NCBI GenBank assembly: GCA_963693305.1
Contig: OY855914.1
Coordinates: forward strand, 22,377,972 to 22,441,971
DNA length: 64,000 bases
Reading direction: 5' to 3'
Source: Meandrina meandrites
Taxonomy: Eukaryota; Cnidaria; Anthozoa; Scleractinia; Meandrinidae
The notes under the pieces were generated by a model. That model did no database searches and was not told the origin of the DNA. It worked only from the letters and a program-made list of their open reading frames with translations. Made by a program: the position numbers and the translations under genes. Of the stretch, positions 1-14,600 are shown piece after piece (the first letter of the stretch is position 1; each line of letters starts with the position of its first letter).

Positions 1-506
1 TTGAACAGCCAAAATATATACTATAGGAAACCTAAAAATAATGGTCCATTTTTGTTAAAAATTGCAATATTAGAGCACTGAAACTGTTAGCAAGCGTCTT
101 TGGTTGCAGATGGCTAGGATGGAAGTGGATTACAACTTGAAAAATTGAGGCTAAACTTTTCAAGTTGTTTCCGTGCATCTTCAAAAAATCGATCTTATAG
201 CCGTGGTTTGATTTTTCTCTGCAAATTTTGGCTATATCTTCCTTTAGTTGTTCAAAGATAAATTTTTGTGTGGTTTACATGTAATTTGCCTACCAGCAAT
301 TTCAGAATAGCTTAGACCAGAAATCTGTGAAATCCCCGAGACATGGCCCCTTTAATAAGGTTATAACTTGAGGACCTCTTGTCTGCAAGTTACTCAAGCT
401 GACAATTTAAATAATGCATACTAAATCTAGACATGCTCTCAGTAAACTGGCATATGTAATTGTAAACATAAACAAATATTTACGGTTGTTTTGTTTATTT
501 GTGCAG
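1..506. other. FANCD2 intron upstream of the first visible exon
   Basis: AT-rich sequence ending in an acceptor at 505-506. I see no exon, repeat with clear termini or RNA gene in it. Confidence 0.6.
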
Positions 507-3500
507 CCAAAGATTGCCAACATGCTTCTGGAAAAACTCCCAGAATTTACTGAGAATGATGCCAAGTATGTATCATCCATGTTAAGTTACACTTAAATAA
601 TATCGCCTGTGGAAGTCTTACTGTAAATATTTTGTTTAATTACAGGCCGTAGACAGCGGGTGTGATGGATGCGTCCATACCCCCTCACGCACCACAAAGG
701 TCTGCTTAATCTGAGAGGAAGGGTTAAAATGACTCTCAGAATGCAGAAAAAGTGGACTTCAACAACTTGATTTTTCAAAATTTCCCAGGGAAATATAGCC
801 CCGAATCCCCCCTAGATGCTCATGCTTCTGGTGCTCGCACCCACCCAAGCAAAATCCTGCCATTGCCCTGAATTATCACATTAATTATTTTAATCATGGA
901 ATAATCACATCATACACTTAACACTGGCTTTTTAAGTGTTCTCCATTTGGTTTCTTTGACTAATTTTTTTTTATTCTTCACATCAAGTTGCAAATTTTTA
1001 ATGTCGCAGGGAGGAGTTAAAGAAAAGGGAGGTGGAGAGTTGAGTATTTGAGGGAGGTAGGGGAAGGGACAACTATTTAAGAAAGGAAATTATTTGTAGG
1101 CCCAATTTCCACTGCCCTCTCAACTCAGGTCTTTGTTCCTGTTGTGCAACAAATACAGACTGCAGACTGGCACTCCAGTTAGCCTGAATAACATTCTGGT
1201 TAGCCTGTCTGAATAGAGCTCTGGTTATAGCCCCAACAGCTCTTTGGTGAGCCTGTTGACGGGGAGCTCTCAAAAATGGTGATGGTAACACAATACAGTC
1301 GAAGCTCTCTTAACAGACACTCTCATAAGCGGACAGCTCTACTTACGGCCGCCTCGTTTGAAACCCCGTTTTAACTCCCATACAAACTCTGTATTTTTAC
1401 ATTCTTGTAAGCGGACATTCCCGTAAGCGGCCGCGGACACTTTCAGAGATTACGACTAAGGCTTTTCTTTGTTTTTAAGCTCCCATAAGTGGACACGCGA
1501 AAGAAAATCCTATTAACAACCTCTGTATCTTGGTTTTATTAATCAACTTCAAATCGCCGTTCGTCACAATGATTTTACAGTAATTTTTTATCACCATATT
1601 TCAGTGTTTGTTTTGTCATCATCCACGCCCAGTTACAATACAGTATTTATTGTTAGCTGGGCAAGCTCCCGTAAGCGGCCATGTATCCCCTACACCTCTA
1701 GTGGCCACTTACCAGAACCATTCTCGTAAGCGGCCAGCTCCAGTTACGGACACTTTTTTTGCATCCCAAGGGTGTCCGCTTACGAGAGCTTCGACTGTAT
1801 ATACAATCATGGACTAAGAAGTCTGCTGGTCTACAGTCCGCATTTGTTGCACACTGCTTTGTCCCTCCTCGAGAAAAGTATTTTGGGGAGGAATTTAGGC
1901 CCATTAATTTATTTTTCTGAACAACACCTGGTATTACTAATTTTTCACCAAATGGGGCGATTGATCAAGGGACAGCTATTATTCAATGAAAAAAAAATAT
2001 GGAACCTGTACATTTTACAAACAGTAGTTTACTATCAGTGAGAATAATTATGATGTAGAAGTATCCTATTCTTCCAGTATCCAATGTATTGAAGGATAAA
2101 AAATTAATCATTTATCTGGTGTTGTTAGTAATGGTGCAGACGATTTCAACATCCCTCGCCTGGTGCTAAACCAGTTTAGATGGCTTGACTGTATTGTTCA
2201 AAGTAAGGTGAGTTGTTCTTATCGTGTGCATGCAACAAATGCAGTCTGCAGACATGCACCAGACTTACAGATAAGTTTTTAATCCATCAAATACTTTTTG
2301 AGTCTTACAAATTTGCAATGCAGCCAGGCATGCATGGCAGAAATTCCTAATCCCAATAAAAAGGCTAACCACAAGCAACCAAAGCTAACTGTAAGCTAAC
2401 TGAAGTGCTGTTTAGGCTAACTGGAGTTCCATGTAGGCTAACCAAAGTGCTATGCGGGCTAACCAGAATGGCTTGCATGCCTCGCTGCCTTGCACTTAAT
2501 TACAACCCATATGTTTTGTGCAAACACTTGGTCTAAACACATCTGTGATGCAGCCAACACTGCATGGGGAATAATAACATACATGTATCAGATGATAGTG
2601 ATAGTTTAATTTGCATAACTTTACATGATGTGCATGCATTGTCATGAATGGTTGATCCACAAATTGTAGTAGTTCTGGCTGGGGACTGCTGGCATTGTTT
2701 TTTTTTTGTTTGACTAATTTATTTGACTGTTTTAAACCTAGGAGTTGACAGAAAAGATGCTGGAAATGGTTGACATAACATCACTAGAAATTCAGCGTGA
2801 AATCATCACATGTATTCCTGAAGTACTGGATGACGCAGAACACACAGAGGTTGCAAGGGAACTAAGGTAAAATTAATTCTTAGTTGGATAGCTTAATAAG
2901 TCCACAAACTACTATAAATTTATTTTTTATCAAACTTGTGTACCCCTTGTAATCCCTAAAGCCTTATTTCCAACTGACGTCTGTAGGGTACCAGAGCTTG
3001 AAAAAAAAATTGAATTCTAGCTTGCCCTTGGAACAAGCAACTCTCAAATTTAAAGTGTTGGCCCTTCCCCATAAGTGACCACAGGTAGCCCAAGCTCCTT
3101 TGGGAGCCGTCACATGACATTGCCTAACAGTTGCATTCCTCTATATGGAGAGGAAAACTCACTGGAATCACGCTGAAATGCCTCTGAACGCCACAGAAAG
3201 ACAAGTTATGCACAAAACAGGACATGTAAATCAATTTTATTAACATAATTTCCTTCCCCTGTTTGTAACGGGTCTTCGATTTCATGAGTTCGAGTTAGAA
3301 ATTTCGAGTTAGAGTTAGAATTTAGAGTTCGAGTTCGAGTTGCTTGCGGTTAGCTCCACTCTGGTTTGCTTGCGGTTAGTTCCACTCTGGTTTGCTTATG
3401 GTTAGTTCCACTGCTATTTGCTTGTGGTTAGCTTTCATTTGTTGATAAGGGCGACACTATGCGTGACCAACTGCGAAAATGTCACGCCATGTTGTGGGCT

Positions 3501-6500
3501 TTTCGTTTTCGTTTTCTTTCTTTTTTTTTTCTTTTTTTCGTCTTCCATCATGAAATCAGTGACTTTTCAGGCCCTTCCTTTTAACTAGAACTCAAAATTT
3601 TAACTTAAAATCAAAATTCTAATTCTAATTCAAACTCGAAATCTCTAACTTGAACTCGAAATTTCTAACTCAAACTCAAAATTTCTAGCTCGAACTCATA
3701 AATTTAATACACTCGATTGTAACCATTTTGGGACAAACTCACAAACAAACTCTTAAAATAAGGCTGTTATGCAATGTCATGTTGAAGGCTACCTGTGAAG
3801 CTTTGGCTACCTGTGAAGTGACATTATACATTGTACAACAAAGACATGATGTTTTATAGCCTATAATTGTTACACTGTTCATTTGAGCTTTCTCTTGTTG
3901 CACAGTGAACTTCTTCGTCAGAATACAGGACTTACTGTTCCCATTCTTGATGCCCTGTCTAACCTCAACTTACGACCTGATCTCTTAGCAGAGGTGAGCC
4001 ATGTTTTTGATAACAGCTGTAGAGCCGGTGTGAAAGATACACTTTCGTACAGACTTTTATGCCTGAGAATAAAAGTTAGTTTGATAGCTGGCTACTTAAA
4101 TAACAAAGTCATTTTGAGCAAACACAAAGAGCAGTTTTCAACTGAGTGTCTGAAAACTGAAATAAGTACATGTATGAACTCTCTGGCTTAATACAAGGAA
4201 CACTTGAAACGCAAAGCAAATTATACATGTAGATGGCGTGAAGCTTGGGAAAGCATGTGAGTGAGTCACAATTGGTTTGAATTCTGATTGGTTGAAAAAG
4301 TGACGCAAGTTAATTATAAACTAACCACTTGGAGTAGTAATGCAAAACTACTAAGGGTTGCATTCCTTTATGGCTCTGGAAAAAAGAGTCAGCGAGTGTG
4401 GAAAAAGGATTAGGTCTGAATAACTGAGTTATTTTGGAACTGTTGATTGTTTCAGGTGCGGGTCTCAGTCATCCAGATGCTGCCCTCAGCTGACGTAGAT
4501 GACCTACCAGTGGTAGTGAAATTTATTCTGCAATCTGTTGGTGACAGTGATGCATTTGAGGTACAAAACATCTGCAACAACAGTTATCCTGTCAGTCAGT
4601 CAGTCAGTCAGTCAGTCAGTCAGTCAGTCAGTCAGTCAGTCAGTCAGTCAGTCAGTCAGTCGGTCAGTCAGTCAGTCAGTCAAGTTACGCAGTCAGTCAT
4701 TTGGTCAGTCAGTAAGGTTGGTTGGTTGGTCAGTCAGTTGGTGTGTCAAGCATTACATGTAATAGCCATGACAGCTTTTTCACTAATAAGCCAGTGAACC
4801 TTATTTATGTTATTAATTTTTTCAGGTAATCAGTGAATTGAGGTCAAACTTAGACTTCACCTCCACCACACTACCACCTGCTGCTTGTTCAACTCCTGCT
4901 GAGCAAAGAAGATCTCGTGGAGGGTGAGAAATCTTTTCTCCATTATAATCAACTGAACATTCTTAGTAGTTTGTAGCAGGGAGACTGAAGAAACCAGATT
5001 TTGTCAGTGACAAGTTGCTTTTCTTGAAACCCTGACCAAGGGGGGTAGAATGAACAAATGTATGACAGTGCTAGCACAGAATAATGACAGAATGCAATGG
5101 CAACTTCAAGGTTGATTTATTAAAGTCGACAGCGGTTAACAAACCTAAAGACATCACTACAACTGTCTTACAGTGCACTCTACAAGCAAAATATTACTCC
5201 AAGCATGTCCACTTCCTTTTTTGTTCCACAATTTTGTTTACTGTTGTTTTCTTCCAGTTATCTCACTGGCCTGATATCTTCACTTGTTTTTTAATTAACT
5301 TTGAAATCACTATCATATTAAACATTCCTCTCAGCATTGCATCCTGTCATATTTGTTGTTTATTTGTGTCCTCTAAATATTCCAATATGTCAAAAAAGTG
5401 CTTGTAACAAAACTCTAAGCTTAGGCAATTACTCTTTATCAAAGGGAACAGTTGTGATCAATAAGCTCTTTTACTTCCAGCCATCCTAGTGATGTTGTAC
5501 CACCTTGAGCACCATTATGATACCAAAAACAAGCTTGTTTTACATTTGGTGAAACTGTTAATGATTTGTTGGCAGGTCACTTTTAAACAAGACAAATGAT
5601 GGGGAGCTATTTACATTGGATGCAATCCGTTCAGGAATACGTTTCCAGCGATCTGTCGCAGAAGGGTGGATAAAGGTGAGAGACAGCAAAAGTAGAATTT
5701 GACATGTGCTGAAGTTGTCAAGTACTGTAAAATTCAGAGAAAAAGTCCTGGCTTATATTTCGTCATGTACCTTTCAGGTGGCCTTTTTTTCAGAGAGGGC
5801 TTAGCGTAAGGGTTAGGCAGCATAACAATAGTATTAATAGTAGTATTTATAATGATATGTATGTAGCCAGAATTTCAGCAGCTTGCTGACTGTAGGTGAA
5901 TGATTAGAGGTGAAAAGGTGGAATTTATTCCGGTTTCCATAGCACTTAGGTATTAGGAGTATTTATACTCCTCTAGATGGGATGCTGGTCCATTGCAGGG
6001 TCACCCAACATTAAATTCGCTGGTACCCATTTATACACCTGGGTAGAAGAAATATAAGAGTAAAGTGTCTTTCCCAAGAACACAATGCAATGACCCCAGC
6101 CAGGGCTTGGACTGAGACAGCTTGGTGATCCAGAGTGTAGTGCACCAACCATGGCAGTTGTGGAAGTTATTTGAGGAGGTGGCTGAAATCTAGGCTATAG
6201 TTTGCTCATTCAGTGTCAGAGTCCTGGAGAATTCACAATGAATAATGATCTTGTCTTGTATTCTGGTTTCCAGGCTATTGAATCGGTCAACTCTTCAGTA
6301 AAACATAAGGTGGGTTTACACATTATTACCGCACTTATTAATAAAATTCATTGTGCTACTACAGTTGAACTTCCACAAATAGCCACCTTTCTAGAGTGTC
6401 CACCTCCGCAACAGACAGGATTTCTTGTTCTGGTTCTCTGCCAATTCGTATTTGGAGTTGAGGAAATTGACTGATCTGTTTACTTTTAGGTTATGTCACC

Positions 6501-9500
6501 TTCTGTAGCTTCTCTTTTAAGAATTTCTCCCACCTTCCACTGTTAAGTTTGACATAACAATGAATGCATCCACAAACCACAAAGATATCAAGAAAGAATG
6601 TAATAACATAGAAGTTAACATTAGTCTTACTGTTGCAACAATTTTACAGGTTGTCGACCTATTTGTCCTGCTTATCCTTCACTCTACTGCTAATCGGAAG
6701 AAAGCCATGGAAAGTTTGATAAGGAATAAAATAAAAAATGGTCACTTTACAGAAGAAATGCTGAGTGCTGCATTTAACTCACATTCTCAGGTAAGAATGA
6801 AACAAGAAGTTTGGATGACACTGCTGTTCCTAAATGTGTTCCTAAATGTCTCATTTCACTCCTATTGGGTGCTACATGCAATTCCTACAGTAACTGTAAG
6901 TTTCACTCGGTCCATGTTGCTGAGTGAAGCATCCATTCCTATAATCCGTGTACCAAATGTTATATAATCAACTATACTATTAACAAAAAAAATTAGGTGT
7001 AAATTGCACATGTGTTAAGGGAGCATCATTTCGTCTTACATGTACCACTGTAGGAAATATTTTTTGTTAACTGTTTCCCATTTGATGGTTGATTAACAAG
7101 CAGAAATGAGAATGGTTTCTTGGGGCAGAGCCATTCATACTGTAATTTTTAACCTGGTGTCAATAAAAAAAATCTTACTGAAAGCACTGACATGCTTCCA
7201 CATTTTGTTTTGAAAATTAAATCAGGGAATTTGATAGATTCTGTATGTCTTAGAATGATGATATCCAAATGGCAAACAATATTTAACAGTAGGCATACAA
7301 GAGGGGGCACTTCGAAAATCCCTGCAAAAAGTCCCTGCAAGTTTCTTTGTGTAAAAACTCCCCATGTTTGCCAAATCTAGGACTTCGCAGGCACCAAAAT
7401 CTTGTCTCTGCGACTTGTCACACAAGTGAAGAAATGGGGGCTTATCCCTCATAATTACATGTAAGGTTGGTTCTTCAAAGAATTTTTCCATTGACAAGTT
7501 TAGGAACTTGTCCCTTCCAAGGACTTCACAGGAACTTGTCCCCTCCTGTGTGCCGATCTTAACTATTTTTTTTTTTTTCATAGATTCTGAGAGATTACTT
7601 CACTGACTTGCTGTCATTGGCTGAAATTCTTCTAAGGTCTCCTGACCCCTCCGTTTGTTCTTATGCTTGTGCTGTGTACAAGTTATCTTTTGTTTCATTT
7701 GACCTTTACTGCCAACAGGTGTGTTTACAAGCGAGGAACCTATAGAAAGTAGATGATAATAGTCTACTTAACAACTATTATTATTCATTCAAATATTTCT
7801 TCGTTTCTGATTGGCTTTCAATCCCTGCCTTATTCCAGATAACCGGCTAGCACCGACCAAATTTGGAAAACGTTTCTATTATTGGACTATTGACATAATA
7901 ATTATTAGACGATTGGTGTCAGTCGTCCAATAATAGAAAAGTTATTTGATGATTAATGTCACGCGAAGATGGCCGCAAGGGATATAATAAAGAAATAAAA
8001 AACGCGCCTGAGTGCATTGTTGAGTTATATAAGCACGCGGGAATTTTTAAGAACACGAGAAAAGTGCATAGAGAAGCACGAGGCGTAGCCGAGTGCTTCT
8101 CGCACTTCTCGAGTGTTCTTAAAAATGCCCAAGTGCTTATATAACTCAACAATGCACGAGGACAAGTTCTTTATTTCTTTTATAAAATGTTAAAGAAAAT
8201 GCGCGCGCTAAAACTTGTGACGTAAGCAGCGTGCATTATAACTCCATAAAGCACGCGCGTGACGTAAGCAGAGTGCTTTATGGAGCTATAATGAACTCGA
8301 ACTGGCCAATCACAGCGCGCGCAATTTCTCGATGATTTTATAAAGAGATATAAAGGCATGCCACTGAATCAGAGGAAACAAGTATTTTAAATGAACATAA
8401 CATAGTTAAAAATTCCAGCTGGAGGAGGCAGATAAGTTGGCTATATACAAAGTGTGACAGAGGATTTGAACTTGGACAACTGAGAACAAATCCAGCTAGT
8501 GGCAGGGTGGAGGGCTCGAACCCTGGACCTCCAGATTACAACTTGTTCCTACAGTATGTCTCTCTATTGTCAAAAATAACATTTTGCAAACCCTAGATTG
8601 ATGTATTTATCTTTCTTGTTTTAAATAAATATAGGAGATAGTAGGGACATTGGTAACACACATTGGAAGCGGATATGCGGCTGAAGCAGATGCATCTTTA
8701 GACGTGCTGTCAGATCTTGTTGAATCACACCCAGACATCATGGCACCATTTGCAATATTTATCAAAGTAGGTACTGCAGGTTTAAAAGCTTTTGAGCTAT
8801 TAAAATAGGCTTTACCTGCTATTGGTTTACACTTGCAATGGAGTCGAAATCAGATTCCATCACTTGCATAACTCAGTCAAAGTCTTCATGTTTCGGTAGG
8901 TACAGTAAGTGGTGTAAACAAGGCATTGTAACGTCATAGCATTCAAGGTGGTCTTTTGGACATCTAGTCCTTGCAATGAATTCGGTGATAGCATTGAAAC
9001 TCCTCTAAGCTGAAAATGGCAAGGGGCAGTTGCATGCTTGTCTAAGTTTATGGTTTTCACAATTATTTGGCAGCACCATTGAGATCTGCCAGCAGCCGGT
9101 GATTTGCCATCTACAATAAAATATCTGCTGCCAACTTTACACTAAATTTCATTGGTAGAATGCTACTAGTTAGTATTTCTATTAATCCAATTAAGGGGAT
9201 AGTCGATGAGCCCTTCACCCCCATGAACTATCACCTCACAGAAATCTTGAGCTCATAATCTACTTGTTAGTTAATAACAAAAGAAAAAATTCTTGTGAAT
9301 TGAGTCATATACCAATGGACCTTGGAACGCCTTGAACATTATGTGGAAAAATAAACTGCATGCCTTGATTGAATGGTCAGCAGTGAGTGCTCCTGCAGCA
9401 TCTGTTACAAACATGATGACATCCAAACAATCAGCTTGCAGTCTCTGCTGCCTACTACTCCTGTCTTCTTGCCTACTACTTAAAACATTTTGTCTGAGCT

Positions 9501-11639
9501 GACTTAGTCGGCAGATGACTTGCCTGGGCTCTTGCCGATCAGGCAAGTGAGAATGAATATTTACCTGCAGGAAAATCTGATTGTCTTGGGCATTCGGATG
9601 ACACTTGTTCTCAAGCTCTGGACTTGGCTGATGTTATCATACCTTTCTAATAACATCATGTCTCTATTTTCCTGTGACAATCATGTTACATTGTTCCTTT
9701 CAGGGAATTTTGGACTACTTGGATAATCTCACCGTTATACAAATACGAAAGCTGTTCAGTATGCTGAGTACATTGGCCTTTACTAACCAACAAGATGGAG
9801 GGCTTATTCAGGTACAATTCTAGTCCCGGGGGGTGGGAGTGGGGGCACTCCCATATTATGATATTTGAGCTATATACTTTAGGTATGTGCCGCTGTGAAG
9901 GGTATGGTTTTCAAACAGTTTAATCTGGGATAGGGTTAAGAAATCAGAGAGGTTTGGTCTAGAATAGGGTATTATTGGCTGGGAAACTGATCACTGGTAT
10001 GGAGGATTAAGTCCAGAATAGGAATAGACACTCCAAAGAGAAAAAGGCTTTCCTAAGCAAAAATAAAATCATTGCCACAATGTTGTTGACAGATAATACA
10101 TGTAGTTATACAGTTCTAAAAAGAGCAAGTCTGGGATAGGGTAGGGATTTTCAGTGTCCAGTTCTGTACAGGGTTGCAAAATAAGCTGAATGTGGTCTGG
10201 TGTAGGGTAAGGGTTTCAGAGTCCCAGCAGCACACCCCCTCCCAAAAATATACAGAGTACTTCGCCTGGGAAGTCTAGTCACTTGACATAATAATTATAT
10301 CAGCCACAAGAGAAAGTGTTTCATCACATTGCTAAACACTGAGAAGAAAGTTGAAAATACAATGCACAGTAAAGTGTTTTTGATGAACTTCAAGGTCTTT
10401 GAAAATGAGATGAAACACTCTTTAGTGTTGGTATGTCTTCTCAACCAACACTTAAACTGCAGAGAACTCACAGAAACAAAATTATAAAAACAAAGCGATG
10501 CAGAAAAATGAATTATTGCGTCATCAGCTTAGCTTTTTAATTTCTGTGCAGTTAGTCTTGACACACACTTGCTCACACCTTGTGGTAACTTAGGGACAGA
10601 CCATTAGAAATAACCAGAGAGGAGGGGGGGGACTTTTTCCAAAAAAATTCCTGCAAGGGAAACTTGTCTTGAAAAGAATTCCAGTAAGCGGTTATGCCTT
10701 AAAAAAATATTCCTGCAACTGAGAAAAAAAATCCTGCAGACAAGCAGGACTTAAAAAAAATTCTTGCACCAAAGTTTTTTACCCCTCCCCCCCCCCCCCC
10801 CCCTCCAGTTATTTCTAATGGTCCATCCATTAGGTTATTTTTTCTTATCATGTGCATAAATTATTAATTACTCACAATGTCACAAATGGCCATTTTTTCC
10901 AGGATGACATGCATATTGTGATAAGAAAACAGCTGTCAAGTAACTCTGCCAAGTGAGAATTAATTTTGACAGTAGTTATAAATATGCAGGTTAATTATCG
11001 TGAATTATATTTAATTATTCGTTTGATTGCAATACATTATTATTCAGTCCAAGGCCTTCAAATATACTCATGGCATTAAGGACACCATGCTTGGAAAAGT
11101 GTTGGAGAAAATGATTTTACATGAGTGTAACTTGTTTACATTCCTCACTTTGCAGATACAAGAGGATTGGTATAATAGGAGCAATAATGGTTGTACGTAG
11201 CATGGCCATGAAAAGGTTATTCTATTTTTGCTTATTTTCTAGGACTGATTAGTTATTATTTTATGATGGTAATTGAACTGCTTTTTTACAAACCAGCTAC
11301 TGGATAAATAAAAATGTTGATGCTGACTAAAATCCTGTATTTATAGGGCGATTAAATTGTGCAATTTCAAAATGGATGTAATAAAGTGATAATTGAACTT
11401 CGTGTCATGCAATTTTGGTCTGAAATCATACTTATGATTTCAAATCGAACTTGTGCTGCGTGCTCATTCGATTTTGAAACTTAAATCACTCTACTCAGTT
11501 TAATTACCATCAATTAATTTTAACTATTTTCTTTTTTTTTTCGTTGCAATGTGACAGATCTGAGGATGAAGGCTCTGAAGAAACAATGGACACCCAGTCA
11601 CAGCAAAGGTCTACCCTTTCCAATGAGGTGTACAAACAG
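507..11639 (+). CDS. FANCD2: FANCD2 exons 1-15 of the visible part
   Basis: Exon coordinates: 507-565, 2129-2207, 2742-2866, 3906-3993, 4456-4560, 4826-4923, 5576-5675, 6274-6309, 6650-6790, 7584-7718, 8635-8766, 9704-9811, 10903-10952, 11156-11215, 11558-11639. For exon 2 the acceptor at 2127-2128 was chosen over a second AG at 2138-2139, because only the former keeps the NIPRL block in frame with exon 1. Exon 8 is only 36 bases but matches a conserved block ([12 protein letters not shown]). The donor of exon 14 is weak (GTTATT). Exons 13-15 read through [13 protein letters not shown] and [10 protein letters not shown], both strongly FANCD2-like. Confidence 0.93.
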
Positions 11640-14600
11640 GTAGATTATTTCTAATTAACAATAAGGCTACAAACCTGAGTTTTCTATAGTTAATAGCCAA
11701 TGAGATGTAGCCAAGTTGTCTGTTGCGCATGGCAAATGACAGTGGGTAGTCCATTGTTGTTTTAGTGGGCACTAAAGGATTGAATCCAAAAGTTAAAATT
11801 GGATGTATTTTTAAACCAGAAATCATGAGTAATTTTCCTTTTGAGGGAAAACACGCGGCACTTTGGTGTATTTTAACAATTAGACTACAAGCCCGAGCTA
11901 ACTACATGTATGAGCAAATAGCCAACAAGGTGCAGCCGAGTTGACTGTCGCTCATAGAAAAGGAGGGCGAGTAGCTATAGTCTAATTGTTTTGGTAGAAA
12001 CTCTAAAGTATTACAGTCCAAAACTTACAATTAAGAAAAATCATCCCTCCAACAAGCAATGTGTATGCTATTGTGTTCTATCAGCGAATAGTCAACAGTG
12101 GGAGAACCAATCTGATTCATGGATTTCCAATAGCACAGAGCTAAGTTTCAACCAACTCTGGTCAGAACAAACTTGTACGTGTTCTGTTGGAAATCTGCAA
12201 ATTATATGATTGGTTCTCCCATTTATTTTCTATTGGCTAATAAAACAGGATCATGCACATGTTGCATGTAGTTTGATTTTTCTTGAGTTTTCACCTAAAA
12301 TAACATGAAATATTTTTGTAGCATTTGCACTGCAATCCTTAAGAAATTAGGAGAGAACAACTAAAAAGTAAAACACGGAAACGATGGAGTTGGGTTGGCC
12401 GTGTGCTCCGCAGAGAATCTACCAGCATTTCTAAAGTTGCTCTCAGATGGACACCAGAGGGTAGAAGAAAAAGAGGCCGTCCAAAATCCAGCTGGAGAAG
12501 AACTGCAGAAGCAGAACTTCAGGCTCTAAACCTTACCTGGGGGCAAGCTTCACGGCTTGCAGAGGACCGACAGGAATGGAGGCGACTTGTTGATGCCCTA
12601 TGCGCCACTAGGAGTTTAAAGGACTGATGATGAACTAAAAAGTAAAGCAATTCCATAAGTTGCAGTCAACTTGGCTCTGCCTCAGTGACAGCTAGCTCAT
12701 AGAAAACTTGGGCTTGTAGTCTAATTGCTAAATAGAAAGCAATGGAAGAACCAATCAGATTTGCGGAGTTCCTGTAGAACATGGCTGAGTGTATTCTAAC
12801 AGTTGCTATAGTGTAGACCTGTGGAGGAAACAAATGCCAGGTGTTATATAACCCAAGTAAATAATGTCTTATTAGACATTTTTATGTGTAGTATCGCTGT
12901 ATATTTTTACAAGTCATGCAGTGTTTTGGTGAGCCCAAAGGGTGAGTCAAAATACAAATGATGAGTAAAAATTTACATCCATACTACACACTAAAATGTC
13001 TAATAAGAGATTTATTATCCAACGTTTTTCGTTTCCCCAAAATTCTGACTTGCCAAGGTTTTTAATCTTTCGCGCAGTCGGGGGAATGAGAAGAGTACAA
13101 ATATTGTGTGATATTTGTACTCGTTTCACGCATTATTTGTACCCTGCGAAGCAGTGTTGGATAATAATTAAGTCTCTTTATCATTTGGCCAGGATGATGT
13201 TTCAATAATCACTGCATGAAAAGTTGGCTTTGATCACTTTTGATTCACGTCAGACGATGATGAATGCATGGTTATTTTTGACAGGTACACGTCAAAGGTA
13301 AGCAAGTCCTTTGACAGGGATTTGACGTAAGGTGAAGGTTCAGTGTACCTTTGTCACACCTTTGATAAACATCAAAGACGTTAATTGCCTTTGATCAAAA
13401 TCAAAGACAGCCTTTGTCGCAGTGAAAGGTATACATGTATCAAATGCTTGGTAAAAACGGCCTTTAACACCTTTGACCCAGGTCAAAGGTATGGGTCAAA
13501 GCCAACTTTGTGCTGTGAATATGACAATAAAGTTGTGATATAATATTAAAGTAGTAACGTGTAGTGTGGTTATTAGGATTGGAAGTTCTTTGAGTGTGGT
13601 TATGAGAATATTCCAAACTGACAAGCGAATTGCATAACTTACAGTTACCACAAAGGTGAACTTGAAAATTGTTGATTCAACACAAGTTAAGGCCATCAGC
13701 TTTATAACATTAGTCTTGTTTACAAGTATGGAAACTAATAACCTGTATTTACTGGCAGGTTATCAGCATGTTGGATATGATACGGAACAGCATCAGTCAG
13801 ACCCCTGAGGCTGCTGCACTGTTCTATGATGAACTGGCAAGAATAATCCAGAATGGAGGCATTGATCCTAAAATTGAGGTACCACTTGAGAAAACAAGAT
13901 TGTGACATGGTGCAGTGGATATGTTACAGTTAATTTTTCTACAGTTAAATTTTATTCTTCCTTTTTTGGGGTGTGGTTATGAGTTTAAAATAAAGGAAAA
14001 ATAAAATTTAATTAACTGCAACAGATACCTAGAATCACGTTTAATCCAGAGGTTGTTGGCTTGACTCCTAGTGGATAAGACTTGTTTCGAGTCAACCCCC
14101 CTTTTTTACGACTGTTTTTGCGTATGCAAAACGGGAGTTATGGAATGAGTGGCGATTTGAAGCCATCCTTCCTTCCTTCCTTCCTTCCTTCCTTCCTTCA
14201 CTCCTTCAGTCGATCATCTGTAAACAAAAGGCCGTTGACAGATGGTTGGCAGACCTACATGTAACGCCACTCTCAGTTTGACGTTGCGGTTTATTAAGAC
14301 CGATGACAGACCACTGTACTTTACGCGCTAATGGTTTTGTTTTGATGGGTATGTGATGATAATTTGAAAATCGATTGTGAACATATTTTATTTTTATTTT
14401 ACCTTAAATCAGGTGTATGTTGTTTCTGCCCTATTGAAAAATCAACAGAATTTTCTTAAGTTTGCATGTGACGGTGAAAGCGAAATTGAAAGCGAAGTTT
14501 GCGTAATCGCTAGCTGACAGAAGATTATCAGTGTCACGCGACAAAGGTCAACCTAGCCGATTTCAAAATAAATTTTATGCGACGCTTAATCTTTACAGCA

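Noticed and set aside
4447..4797. Open frames rich in Ser-Val-Ser-Gln
   Set aside because: They are the CAGT tetranucleotide array read through; only 4456-4560 is real FANCD2 exon.
12403..12627. A host gene encoding a small basic protein
   Set aside because: Its motifs are those of LINE reverse-transcriptase C-termini, so it is a retrotransposon fragment.
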